The notes under the pieces were generated by a model. The model made no database searches, was not told the origin of the DNA, and worked only from the letters and a program-made list of their open reading frames with translations. A stretch of DNA of 64,000 nt from NCBI RefSeq assembly GCF_030272695.1, contig NZ_JARFYN010000025.1:27811-91810 (forward strand). The letters are read 5' to 3'. The stretch is from Martinezella calliandrae. GTDB taxonomy: Bacteria; Pseudomonadota; Alphaproteobacteria; Rhizobiales; Rhizobiaceae. The position numbers were made by a program, and so were the translations under genes. Below, one piece after another: positions 18,096 to 27,029 of this stretch. Position 1 is the stretch's first letter; the number at the start of each line of letters is the position of its first letter.

Positions 18096-18927
18096 TCAGA
18101 TCATGCCACGCTTACTTCGCGAGCCGATGGGACTCATAAGCGTGGGGCTTCTTAGTGCGATCGCGCTGATCACACTGCTCGCCCCTGCTATAGTCGCGCA
18201 GCCGCAAGTGCAAATCGCGGATCGACTGATGCCGCCTTCACTCAGCGCACCATTCGGCACTGACCGCATGGGTAGCGATTTGCTTTCCAGCGTAATCTGG
18301 GGCGCACGCACTACGCTTTTTGTTGCCATCTCGACGGCTGCCGCTGGGGTCCTTGTCGGAGTTCCCGTCGGCCTGATTTCGGGATATTACCGCGGCGGGC
18401 TCTCTCATTCGATGATGAGGGTATCGGACATCGCGCTGGCGATACCGCAGATCCTCGTTGCGATCGCAATCGCGCAGACCTATGGTCCGTCTTTGCTCAC
18501 CCTGATCGTGGCGCTTTCGATAACCTATTGGCCATTCTGGGCGAGACTTGTCTATGCGGAAACAAGGTCCATTCGCAACGAGGTTTTCATTGAGGCAGCG
18601 GTGGCACTGGGATCGTCTCCCGGCCGTATTATGGTCTTGCATATCTTGCCCGCGGTGGCTTCATCGATCGCCGTGCGAACTTCCATGGGCATCGGTGCGA
18701 CGATCATTTCCGCCGCGACGCTTGGCTTTCTCGGCCTGGGCGCGCCGCCGCAATGGCCGGAATGGGGAAGGATAATGGCGGAAAGCCGTGAATATCTACC
18801 GGATGCTTGGTGGTATCCCCTCGCTCCCGGTATCGCGATATTCCTGACCGTCCTCGGATTCTATATGTTTGCCGACGCCTTGGGCAACGTTCTCGAGCCT
18901 CGTCGGAGACGGGCTCGGCCGAAATGA
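18082..18927 (+). CDS. ABC importer inner-membrane permease (DppC/OppC-like)
   Basis: A 281-residue partner permease. It has the DppC-type N terminus followed by LSAPFGTDRMGSDLLSSVIWGARTT-like sequence, in which GTD..GRD.LS is the family hallmark, then the coupling loop EAAVALGSSPGRIMVLHILP and the ending LGFLGLGAPPQWPEWGRIM. Five or six membrane segments are visible. The start used is GTG 18082, which overlaps the previous gene; ATG 18103 is also possible. The stop overlaps the following ATPase start as ATGA, indicating translational coupling. Confidence 0.93.
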   Translation: MGRSDQIMPRLLREPMGLISVGLLSAIALITLLAPAIVAQPQVQIADRLMPPSLSAPFGTDRMGSDLLSSVIWGARTTLFVAISTAAAGVLVGVPVGLISGYYRGGLSHSMMRVSDIALAIPQILVAIAIAQTYGPSLLTLIVALSITYWPFWARLVYAETRSIRNEVFIEAAVALGSSPGRIMVLHILPAVASSIAVRTSMGIGATIISAATLGFLGLGAPPQWPEWGRIMAESREYLPDAWWYPLAPGIAIFLTVLGFYMFADALGNVLEPRRRRARPK

Positions 18928-19928
18928 TCACGCCAGTCTTGGACATTGACGGACTTTCGGTCGTTTACGAAACGGACCACGGTCCCGTCACCGCTCTCGA
19001 CCACGTTCGTCTGCTCGTCAATCCCGGCGAGATCCTCGGCCTGATTGGAGAAACCGGCTGCGGTAAAAGCACGCTGGTGCGAGCAATATTCGGCATATTG
19101 CCGCGCAATCGTGCAAGGATCACGAAAGGCCACGTACTATTGAACGGCATCGACATGCTGGGCAATGATAAGCGGGCTCGGCACGCACGAGGCCGCCATA
19201 TCACTCTTGTCCCGCAAGACACCTTTGCAAGCCTGAACCCACTGTTTCGGATAGGCACGCAGGTCATCGATTTTATTAAGTCCGCTGCATTTGGGGACAG
19301 ATTGATGCCCCTAGTGGGCGGTCGAGCCAAGTATCAGACGGTCGCATTGGAGATGTTGGAGGCCGTTCAACTGCCTGGGGCGCGTGACATTTTGCTTCAA
19401 TATCCGCATCAACTGTCAGGCGGCCAGCGGCAGCGCGTCATGCTCGCCATGGCATTGTATTCGCGGCCGCAAATCATAATCGCGGACGAACCGACAGCCG
19501 CACTCGACGCGCCAATACAAGCCCAGATTCTGGCCCTCCTGCGACGTATCGCCAGGGAAAAAAGAGTCGCGATACTTTTTACGACGCATAACCTCGGCGC
19601 AGCGTGGGAGATTTGTGACCGAATTATTGTCATGCATGGAGGGCGCGTCATCGAGTCTGCCCCACGAGAGACCTTCTTCGACCAATCTCTGCATCCCTAT
19701 ACCAAACAGTTGATCGAGAGCAGCAAGTCTCCCAATCGAGCCCCTCGTTGGGTTACGGGTGATGTCGTTGATCCCCTACCGCGTAATCACTGCCAGTTCA
19801 GTTCAAAATGTCCACGCGCCTCCAAGCTGTGCGCGGAACTTCAGCCGGTTTTAGTGGAACATATTGCAGGACATTCCGTGGCTTGTCACAATCCAGCGAC
19901 AACTCGGGATCGAACCGTAAATGAGTGA
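18924..19928 (+). CDS. ABC importer ATPase (DppD/OppD-like)
   Basis: A 334-residue ATPase that energises uptake. It has Walker A GETGCGKSTL, a Q loop in VPQDTFASLNPL, the signature LSGGQRQRVMLAMAL, Walker B IIIADEPTAALD and the switch histidine in FTTHNLG. The C-terminal oligopeptide-transporter region has the HPYTKQL motif and a cysteine-containing tail (CQFSSKCPRASKLC) typical of OppD/DppD. ATG 18924 overlaps the preceding stop (ATGA); the frame extends further upstream, but only inside the permease gene. Confidence 0.94.
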   Translation: MITPVLDIDGLSVVYETDHGPVTALDHVRLLVNPGEILGLIGETGCGKSTLVRAIFGILPRNRARITKGHVLLNGIDMLGNDKRARHARGRHITLVPQDTFASLNPLFRIGTQVIDFIKSAAFGDRLMPLVGGRAKYQTVALEMLEAVQLPGARDILLQYPHQLSGGQRQRVMLAMALYSRPQIIIADEPTAALDAPIQAQILALLRRIAREKRVAILFTTHNLGAAWEICDRIIVMHGGRVIESAPRETFFDQSLHPYTKQLIESSKSPNRAPRWVTGDVVDPLPRNHCQFSSKCPRASKLCAELQPVLVEHIAGHSVACHNPATTRDRTVNE

Positions 19929-20778
19929 GAGCCCAAATCTTCTTGAAATCAACAATCTGGGCTGCGATTTTTCAATCCGCGAACGCCTCGGCTGGCGGAG
20001 ACGAGTGCTGCGAGCCGTCGATAGGGTTGATTTGACCATTTCGAATGGTGACATTTTCGGTATCGTCGGAGAAACCGGTAGTGGTAAGACGACGCTCGGC
20101 AAAGCTATCGCAGGTATCCAAAGACCCACGAGAGGAGCAGTTCGGCTGTCCGGGAAGGTCGTCTCGTCCGTGGATATCAGACTTCCCAAGTCGGTATCTG
20201 CTCAGATGCAATATGTTTATCAGGATCCCGGCGCTTCCCTCGATCCCCGTTGGACCTTGCGCCGTTCGCTTCACGAGCCTCTCGTGATCCATTCTCCGCG
20301 TAGCTCGGCATCGGATCGCGAAAATAGCGTTAGAAAGATGGTGACGGCCATGGGTTTGTCCCCAGGGCTACTCGATCGTTTCCCCCACGAAGTTAGCGGC
20401 GGGCAACTGCGCAGAATGGGCTTGGCGCGGGTTCTTGTCCTCGCACCCAAAATTGTCATTTTCGACGAGCCTACCGCCGGGCTCGACGTGCTGGTTCAGG
20501 CGACGGTTCTGGGCTTGATGCGCGATCTTTTGGATCAATTCAAGTTGACATACATCCTGATCAGCCACGACATAGCGGTGGTTAGTTCGATCTGCAATCG
20601 GCTCGCGGTGATGTACGGCGGAAATTTGGTCGAGATCGGTCCGACGACACAGGTGCTGAAGGAACCCCTACACCCCTACACGCGATCACTCCTTGCTTCA
20701 TCACTCCAGATAGGTGGATCGAGGCTGACCGATAGCCTTGAACCTTTGAACACCACCGCCCCCCGGGGCACTCGGTAG
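19921..20778 (+). CDS. ABC importer ATPase (DppF/OppF-like)
   Basis: A 285-residue second ATPase. It has Walker A GETGSGKTTLG, a Q loop in YVYQDPGASLDPRW, the signature VSGGQLRRMGLARVL (a leucine where most have Q/R), Walker B IVIFDEPTAGLD and switch His in ISHDIA, then PLHPYTRSLL near the end. OppF-type proteins form a heterodimer with the OppD-type partner. It overlaps the previous gene by eight bases and is the last gene of the importer operon. It is slightly short for the family and lacks the C-terminal cysteine cluster, as OppF proteins often do. Confidence 0.94.
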   Translation: MSESPNLLEINNLGCDFSIRERLGWRRRVLRAVDRVDLTISNGDIFGIVGETGSGKTTLGKAIAGIQRPTRGAVRLSGKVVSSVDIRLPKSVSAQMQYVYQDPGASLDPRWTLRRSLHEPLVIHSPRSSASDRENSVRKMVTAMGLSPGLLDRFPHEVSGGQLRRMGLARVLVLAPKIVIFDEPTAGLDVLVQATVLGLMRDLLDQFKLTYILISHDIAVVSSICNRLAVMYGGNLVEIGPTTQVLKEPLHPYTRSLLASSLQIGGSRLTDSLEPLNTTAPRGTR

Positions 20779-21188
20779 GGTGTCGATACAGGCACCGCTG
20801 TCCCGTAGCCATGCCGATTTGTTCAGCGACCGGCCCAGGCATGGTTCTCCGGAATCGGCGCGGCTTTGCCTGTCTGCATTACGGAGAGCAAAGCGAATAC
20901 AATCGGAGGATTTCGCGAAAGAGACCAACAAAAGGGGCCCGCTCGTGAGAAGTAACGGCTCGGACGCGGTCGTGCCACCCGCAAGATCTCGCGGAACGGG
21001 GAGGGAGGCCTTTTCGGCGTCGCCACCAGACCACCAGACTAGCTTCGAGTCGATAATAAAAAGATAGCGCATTGACGAATATATTTCGACATACAAATGT
21101 ATATCCAGATAATTACTTCGTGTGGCCGGCCTCGGCAGCTTCATTTCGAACTACTCACCCCCTGCATCGAAGTCCAAGGAGCTTTCAA
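20779..21188. other. Gap between converging gene groups, no gene seen
   Basis: This lies between the importer operon (plus) and thrE (minus), whose 3' ends face each other. Open frames on both strands lack family features and ribosome sites. No hairpin with a T-run stands out. I see nothing else in it. Confidence 0.4.
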
Positions 21189-22562
21189 CTACTTCGCTTT
21201 GTCTCCCTGGAGAAATCTGCTCAGCGCGGACGCCAATACCAGGCCGACACCGACAGATGAAGTAAGCACGATCGCACTTATCGTCAGCGACGCCGTCTCG
21301 GCTATCAGACTGATGGGCGTGCTTCGACCACCCGCCATAATCTGGAGGCCGCCCACTCCGGCACGGAAAGCATACGAACCCGGGATCATCGCCACCGTCC
21401 CAGGAAATGCGAAGGTCGGCCAGGGCAAGGCCAGCAATCGACCGAAGGCGTGGGACAGCAGACCTGCGAGGAAAGAACAAAACAACGTAGCTGCGGCGAG
21501 CTCAAGGCCCAGCGTGCCTAATTCGCTTCTCAATCCGTGGCTTATAGTGCCGCAGATCACACACGCTACGACGGCCCTGACAGGAGCATTGAAAAGCATC
21601 GCGAAGCCGAACGCGGCCACCGCGGAAAAGACTACATCCTGCCATATCGGAATAGGATAAGTGGGAAGAGCGGTAGTCAGCGGTTTGCCGACACAGTACG
21701 CGGCTAGGAACAACGCGAATCCGATGGCGATTGCCGTTATTCCGCCCGTGAAAAGCCGGGCCAAGCCTATTCCCGAGTGCGCTCCGGCCATGTCCGAGAT
21801 CCCGTTGATGAGAGGCACTCCCGGAACCAGGATCATGCCGACCGCTACGAACGAAAGCGCGGGGTCGGCCGCCGGGTTCAAGCATAGAACTGAGGCTGCA
21901 AGCACCGCGCTTAGAAAGGCGATCAAAAATGACGCCCCGATGGGGTTCGCCCGGCGGCTTCCTAGAAATCTTCGCAGTACAATGTTCAAAATGCCTCCAA
22001 CGAACGCGGCTGCGAAAACCGGCCATGCCGCGCCGAACAAGCGGGCTAGTGAAGCGGTAGTTCCCGCGACGGCGAGAACAACGAGCCAACTGGGATATAG
22101 GGATGGCGCATGTTCAGCCTCGTCAAGTCGGCGAGACGCTTCTTCGAGATCGAGTTGGTCACTGCAGACCTGGGAGATGATAGCATCGACGGCATCGAAG
22201 CGCCCGCTGTTAACTCCCATGCTGTTGATCTGGTGCCCGATCCTCGCATGAAGGCTCGCGCCGGAACCGATTGCCAGAATGAGGCGTTCGCCGCTTATAA
22301 ACAGTTCGGCCGTCAAGCCGAAGTGCGACACCAAAGCGTCCGTCCGCTGCCGCGCATATTCGGTGTCCGCCCCGCTCAACAACAACAGACGACCCATCTT
22401 CAAGACGAGATGGCCGATGGAATCGATTTGGAAAGCACCGTCCTTCATAATACGGCCTTTGACCGGCTTCCATAGCAATGAATGCCGCGACTTGTTCGCC
22501 ATCTTTGCCGACCAGCCCAACTCCGACCGCAGGTCCTCATGTGCCCCCTTCTTGGCGATCAA
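21189..22562 (-). CDS. ThrE-family threonine/serine exporter-like membrane protein
   Basis: A protein of up to 457 residues with the ThrE architecture: a soluble N-terminal region (GHLVLKMGRLLLLSGADTEY, then LTAELFISGERLILAIG) followed by about ten membrane helices in two halves. The second half resembles ThrE_2, with GVPLINGISDMAGAHSGIGLAR and FPGTVAMIPGSYAFRAG. Family members export threonine and serine, or in some bacteria dicarboxylates such as succinate. The longest start is TTG 22562, overlapping the fumC stop as TTGA. ATG 22502 and ATG 22448 are alternatives with weak ribosome sites. Cotranscription with fumC suggests a link to C4-dicarboxylate metabolism, but this is inference. Confidence 0.82.
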   Translation of the reverse strand: MIAKKGAHEDLRSELGWSAKMANKSRHSLLWKPVKGRIMKDGAFQIDSIGHLVLKMGRLLLLSGADTEYARQRTDALVSHFGLTAELFISGERLILAIGSGASLHARIGHQINSMGVNSGRFDAVDAIISQVCSDQLDLEEASRRLDEAEHAPSLYPSWLVVLAVAGTTASLARLFGAAWPVFAAAFVGGILNIVLRRFLGSRRANPIGASFLIAFLSAVLAASVLCLNPAADPALSFVAVGMILVPGVPLINGISDMAGAHSGIGLARLFTGGITAIAIGFALFLAAYCVGKPLTTALPTYPIPIWQDVVFSAVAAFGFAMLFNAPVRAVVACVICGTISHGLRSELGTLGLELAAATLFCSFLAGLLSHAFGRLLALPWPTFAFPGTVAMIPGSYAFRAGVGGLQIMAGGRSTPISLIAETASLTISAIVLTSSVGVGLVLASALSRFLQGDKAK

Positions 22563-24022
22563 GCGCCTGCCAGGCCCTCGCCCACCATGTCCGATGGCCT
22601 GATGGTTTGATCAAAAAGTTCCTGACTAACCCTTCCGGAGGCAATTGCGGCTTCACGGAGCGTCGTGCCGTCGGCGATCGCCTTTTCCGCGATGTGTGCG
22701 GCGTTTTGGTATCCGATGACCGGTGATAGTGCGGTAACTAGCATTACGCTCCCTTCAACGTAAGCCTTGATCTTTTCAGTATTGAGCTGCGTTTCCTCGA
22801 CGGAAAATCTTCGGAATTTATGGCACCCGTCGGCCAGTATCCGTGCGGAATGCAGAAAGCTGTCGATGATCACCGGGCGCATGGCGTTCAGCTCGAAGTT
22901 GCCTTGACTCCCGGCGAAGGCGACGGCGGTATCGTTGCCCATCACCCGGATCGCGATCATCACGATCGCCTCGCACTGGGTCGGATTGACCTTTCCCGGC
23001 ATAATGGACGATCCCGGCTCGTTCGACGGCAAAACGAGCTCGGCAAGACCACAGCGCGGTCCCGAGGCAAGCCATCGCATGTCGTTTGCGATTTTTATGA
23101 GGGCGACGGCCAAGCCTCTCAACGAGGCGTGCGCTCTAACCATCGCGTCAAGCGATCCCTGTGCGGCGAACTTATTCGGCGCGGTTACGAACGGCTTTCC
23201 CGTAAGCTCGGCAAGCTTTGCAGCGACTTCACCGGAGAACCCTTTCGGAGCGTTCAAGCCCGTCCCTATAGCGGTTCCACCTACGGCAAGGTCGTATAGG
23301 CCGGCACGCGCCAATTTGATGTCTTCGATCGCAGCCCGAAGCTGCCCTGCCCAACCATACCACTCTTGGCCGACGGTCAGAGGCACTGCGTCTTCCAAAT
23401 GCGTTCGGCCGATCTTCACCACATCGAGCCAACCATTGGCCTTTTTCTCGATCATCTCGACCAGACGTTCGACAGCGGGAAGCAGAACGCTGTCGATTGA
23501 AATGACAGACGCTATGTGCATCGCGGTCGGAAATGTATCGTTCGACGACTGGCCCATATTAACGTCGTCGTTCGGTCCGATAGGTTTCTGCGAGCCGAGA
23601 GCACCGCCAAGGAGCTGAATTGCTCGGTTTGAAACTACCTCGTTGATATTCATGTTCGACTGCGTACCGGATCCGGTCTGCCATACGAACAAAGGATAAT
23701 GGTCGTCCAACTGCCCCTTGATCGTCTCGTCGCAAGCCCGCACGATGGCGTCCCGCTTCCACCCGGGCAAGCGGTCCGCCTTTGCGTTGACGAGTGCGCA
23801 TGCTTTCTTAACATATCCATAGGCGTGATAGACCTCCTTGGGCATTCGATCGCCCCCGATATCGAAGTGAAGCAACGAACGTTGTGTCTGCGCGCCCCAG
23901 TATCGGTCGGCAGGAACTTCAACGCTCCCCATGGAGTCGAATTCTTCCCGGCTTCCCGATGCGGATATTCCAATCGGCAGGTCCAACAACTCGGGGTGCG
24001 AAGCATCGTTTGCTGAGGTCAT
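22559..24022 (-). CDS. fumC: Class II fumarate hydratase
   Basis: A 487-residue member of the fumarase/aspartase superfamily that catalyses reversible hydration of fumarate to L-malate in the cytoplasm. Visible are the N-terminal DSMGSVEVPADRYWGAQTQRS, the substrate-binding SGTQSNMNINEV, GQSSNDTFPTAMH, the catalytic-site TGxxxH-type region GRTHLEDAVPLTVGQE, and the superfamily signature GSSIMPGKVNP. It is about 20 residues longer than typical FumC because of an N-terminal extension (MTSANDASHPELLDLPIG). ATG 24022 has GAGAG upstream. thrE follows with overlapping codons. In these bacteria a second, housekeeping fumarase is expected elsewhere, so this may be an accessory copy. Confidence 0.95.
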   Translation of the reverse strand: MTSANDASHPELLDLPIGISASGSREEFDSMGSVEVPADRYWGAQTQRSLLHFDIGGDRMPKEVYHAYGYVKKACALVNAKADRLPGWKRDAIVRACDETIKGQLDDHYPLFVWQTGSGTQSNMNINEVVSNRAIQLLGGALGSQKPIGPNDDVNMGQSSNDTFPTAMHIASVISIDSVLLPAVERLVEMIEKKANGWLDVVKIGRTHLEDAVPLTVGQEWYGWAGQLRAAIEDIKLARAGLYDLAVGGTAIGTGLNAPKGFSGEVAAKLAELTGKPFVTAPNKFAAQGSLDAMVRAHASLRGLAVALIKIANDMRWLASGPRCGLAELVLPSNEPGSSIMPGKVNPTQCEAIVMIAIRVMGNDTAVAFAGSQGNFELNAMRPVIIDSFLHSARILADGCHKFRRFSVEETQLNTEKIKAYVEGSVMLVTALSPVIGYQNAAHIAEKAIADGTTLREAAIASGRVSQELFDQTIRPSDMVGEGLAGA

Positions 24023-25476
24023 CTGTTTCTCTCGGAGCGATAGGAGGTCATATCACGAGCGCTATCCTGACGTGCGGTGATGACGCGAACACCCAGATCA
24101 AGGATCTTTGGCCGACAATCTGTACGTTTTAGTCAGACTAACATTCGAGATTGGATCGGACGCGTTAAAGGTAGTCAAAGCGTGCGAAATAGATCCACCG
24201 ACGTGAATTTAGGAACCGCATATTAACGGGCTGCGCTATGGCTCGCCGCAATGGTCACGGGGGATGGGATGCCGGGGCCGGCGACCAACTCCGCGAATGA
24301 AGCTGGTCGACAAAGGCGATTACAAACAAGGCAGCAAACGACATGCTAAATCCACGCTCGCCGTCGGCGTCAACGTTTCACACCAATTCACCTCATTTGA
24401 CCAGACATCTCCAAAAACGCCTTCGTTACGCCAGCCGTGGACGAGATTTTGCCGTCGGGACGCAGCATTGATGCTCTACCAAAATTTAGTCAGGTTGGCG
24501 GATAGACTTCAACGTCAAACTAGCGCTCACCGGAGAGCAGAAATGGGTTACATTAGCGTCAAGAAGGGATCGGGAGGCGGGTCGGTGGAATCTCCGCGAG
24601 ATCACCGTGCCCCAGGGAGGCCGGTGGGACATCCGAGGAGGCTGGACCACACTTTTTCGGCCGGCACAGCGTCACCGACCTGAGGACTTGGAGTAGCGAC
24701 GAACTGATGTCCGCAGGGAAGACTAGCGCACCCCGTGATATAGAAAGCACGAACTGATCGCTTCGAGGTCGTTGAGTGGACGCATTGCTTCCACATAATT
24801 GCCAATGCGATACTGAGGCCACCAGACGACGATGCCACCCTACCCAACTCAAATTCTTTCGAAATGGATTCGACGAGCGTCATCAGTTCTCAACCGTGTC
24901 ATCGTTAAGCGGGATACCTTGTCCTGCCTTGGACAGCGCGTTCACCTGCTGACGTCGCTTCGGATCCGCCATTGCCCTGCACGAGACGCGCCTCGATCGG
25001 AAATTCCGATAATCTTCCGATTGACGCATTCCATGACGAAAGCGGAAGCTGGCCATTACCAGTTCGAGTAATCTCCCGGGAAATCGCGAAACACGTCCAT
25101 CGACCCGCAGAAGCTTCCCAGCGGCTCTAAGGTCTCGCCAGGGTTCATATCCGCCTCTATCGCCACGACCAGAAAACCCATCGCAAGGAATTCACATCGT
25201 TTGACGCCATTTTATAACGCCACTCAAGGCTCCGATGGTATCGTTAGCCGCGCACATAACCCGATGATTTCTTTGAAATCGTGACTGCCTGCTATCTGCG
25301 ACAGTTTCGCCTCCGGCGGCTAAGCCAGCCCCTACAACACCGAGCTGGACCTATTCGAGTTTCGGAGCGAGCGGTGGCCGTAAATCCTTTCGACACAACA
25401 ACCTGTCCCGCCGGGCAGTTGGGAAAACGGGTGCGCAGTTGTGAAGCAAACCCTGGCCATCCAAGGAGATCGCCCA
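24023..25476. other. 1.45-kb stretch with no recognised gene, probably decayed DNA
   Basis: Open frames here are short, lack good ribosome sites and show no family motifs. One minus-strand frame (24602-24883) contains a protein-like segment, SSSGGLSIALAIMWKQC, that I cannot place. The last ~40 bases hold the AAGGAGA ribosome site of the aldehyde dehydrogenase gene. The divergent promoters of fumC and the dehydrogenase must also lie in this region, but none is clear. The stretch resembles degraded sequence rather than a functional locus. Confidence 0.35.
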
Positions 25477-26856
25477 ATGACTTTTCCGACATTTTCCACG
25501 GTCAATCCTGCCACGGGCGAGGAGATCGAGACGTTTGCGTTCGAGACCGCAAGTGAAACCGAGCGGAAACTCAAACTAGCCGAGAAGACATTCCAGTCGT
25601 TCCGCAAACTCTCCGCCTATCAACGCGCCGACCTCTTTTCGAACCTTGCGAAAGCACTTCGCAAGAACAAAGATCGCCTCGCGAAGGTGATTACTGCCGA
25701 AATGGGAAAGGTTTCTGCCGAAGCCGAGGCGGAAGTCGAAAAATGCGCTGACGAAGCTGACTGGTATGCAGAGCATGGTCCACAAATGTTCGCTGACACG
25801 CCAGCCACAACAGGCAGAGTAGAAGCATATGTGTCCTATCTGCCCCTTGGCCCGATACTCGCGATCATGCCGTGGAATTTCCCCCTGTGGCAGCTGACAC
25901 GCATGGCCATCCCGACGCTGTTAGCTGGCAACGTCGTGTTGGTGAAGCACTCGCGCAACACGCAGAGGAGTTCGCTCGAGTTTGAACGGGTTATGCTAGA
26001 GGCCGGCTTCCCCGAAGGGGCCTTCCAGAATCTGATCCTGAAGACCGAAGATGTCGTGAATGTCATCAACGACGATCGCGTTCACGGAGCGTCTGTGACC
26101 GGAAGCGTCCGCGCTGGCTCGGCGGTCGCGTCTGAAGCAGGAAAGGTCATCAAATCAACGATCATGGAGCTCGGCGGCTCCGATGCGTTCGTCGTCTGCA
26201 AGGACGCTGATATTCCCAAGGCTGTCGCCGCTGGCATCTCCAGCCGCTTCGGCAACGCAGGCCAGGTCTGCCTCGCCGCGAAGCGCTTCATTCTTATGGA
26301 CGAAATCGCCGACGAGTTTGAGCATCGTTTTGTCGAAGCGGCCAAATCGATCCAGATCGGCGACCCAACCAACCCGTCAACTAAGATGGGTCCGATGGCG
26401 CGCGCGGACCTCCGCGACGAGCTGCACAAACAGGTTGAAGGAACGGTCGCAATGGGCGCACGCGTGCTTTGTGGTGGAACAAGGCCCGAGGGCAAGGGAG
26501 CCTACTACACTCCCACGGTTCTCACCGGGGTAACCGATGCAATGCCCGCCTTTAAGGAGGAGACGTTCGGGCCGGTCGCAGCGATCGCCCGCGTCCGGGA
26601 CATCGAGGAAGCTGTGAAGTTGGCGAATGCAAGCGACTTCGGCCTCAGCGGAAACATTTGGACCAAAGATATCGCACTGGCGCGAAAGGTTGCCCGTGAT
26701 TGGTATACCGGCGGTGTCTTTATTAACGGCTACACCCGCACCAATCCGCGCGTTCCGGTAGGCGGCGTGAAGAACAGCGGATACGGCCGCGAACTCTCCC
26801 ACTTTGGCGCACATGCATTTGTGAATGTTCAGACTGTCTGGATCGAGCCGCATTGA
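25477..26856 (+). CDS. NAD(P)-dependent aldehyde dehydrogenase, succinate-semialdehyde dehydrogenase-like
   Basis: A 459-residue ALDH superfamily enzyme that oxidises an aldehyde to the acid in the cytoplasm. It has the NAD-site region IMPWNFPLWQLTRM, the glycine motif TGSVRAGSAVA, catalytic Glu in MELGGSDAFVV and catalytic Cys in NAGQVCLAAKRF, then KEETFGPVAAI. Spacing and the short length match the YneI/Sad type succinate-semialdehyde dehydrogenases. The true start is ATG 25477 (MTFPTFSTVNPATGE) with AAGGAGA eight bases upstream; the frame extends further upstream without signals. A minus-strand OYE gene converges on it. Exact substrate is inferred from subfamily resemblance. Confidence 0.9.
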   Translation: MTFPTFSTVNPATGEEIETFAFETASETERKLKLAEKTFQSFRKLSAYQRADLFSNLAKALRKNKDRLAKVITAEMGKVSAEAEAEVEKCADEADWYAEHGPQMFADTPATTGRVEAYVSYLPLGPILAIMPWNFPLWQLTRMAIPTLLAGNVVLVKHSRNTQRSSLEFERVMLEAGFPEGAFQNLILKTEDVVNVINDDRVHGASVTGSVRAGSAVASEAGKVIKSTIMELGGSDAFVVCKDADIPKAVAAGISSRFGNAGQVCLAAKRFILMDEIADEFEHRFVEAAKSIQIGDPTNPSTKMGPMARADLRDELHKQVEGTVAMGARVLCGGTRPEGKGAYYTPTVLTGVTDAMPAFKEETFGPVAAIARVRDIEEAVKLANASDFGLSGNIWTKDIALARKVARDWYTGGVFINGYTRTNPRVPVGGVKNSGYGRELSHFGAHAFVNVQTVWIEPH

Positions 26857-26973
26857 AAAAAGTCTCCGAGAGGTGACTCTGTAGCCTCGATATCGTAAGA
26901 AAGAGCCACGGCCCGAGGAACTCGAGCCCTGAGTGCGTTGGCGCCGCGCCTTCCCTTCGTTGTTTGGCACATG

Positions 26974-27004
26974 AAAAAGTCCGGCAGCCGATCGGCTGCC
27001 GGAC
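26974..27004 (-). terminator. Rho-independent terminator of the OYE gene
   Basis: A perfect 26-bp palindrome at 26979-27004 (arms GTCCGGCAGCCGA and its complement) is followed, on the minus strand, by TTTTT at 26978-26974. It lies 25 bases after the stop of the minus-strand OYE gene. The plus-strand side lacks a T-run, so it acts mainly on the minus transcript. Confidence 0.85.
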
Positions 27005-27029
27005 CGCGATAGGTTGTGATTGCCTCGCG

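Noticed and set aside
24264..24683. 139-codon plus-strand frame in the long gap after fumC
   Set aside because: Composition is irregular (runs of Arg, Pro and Gly as in shifted frames), with no ribosome site and no motif.
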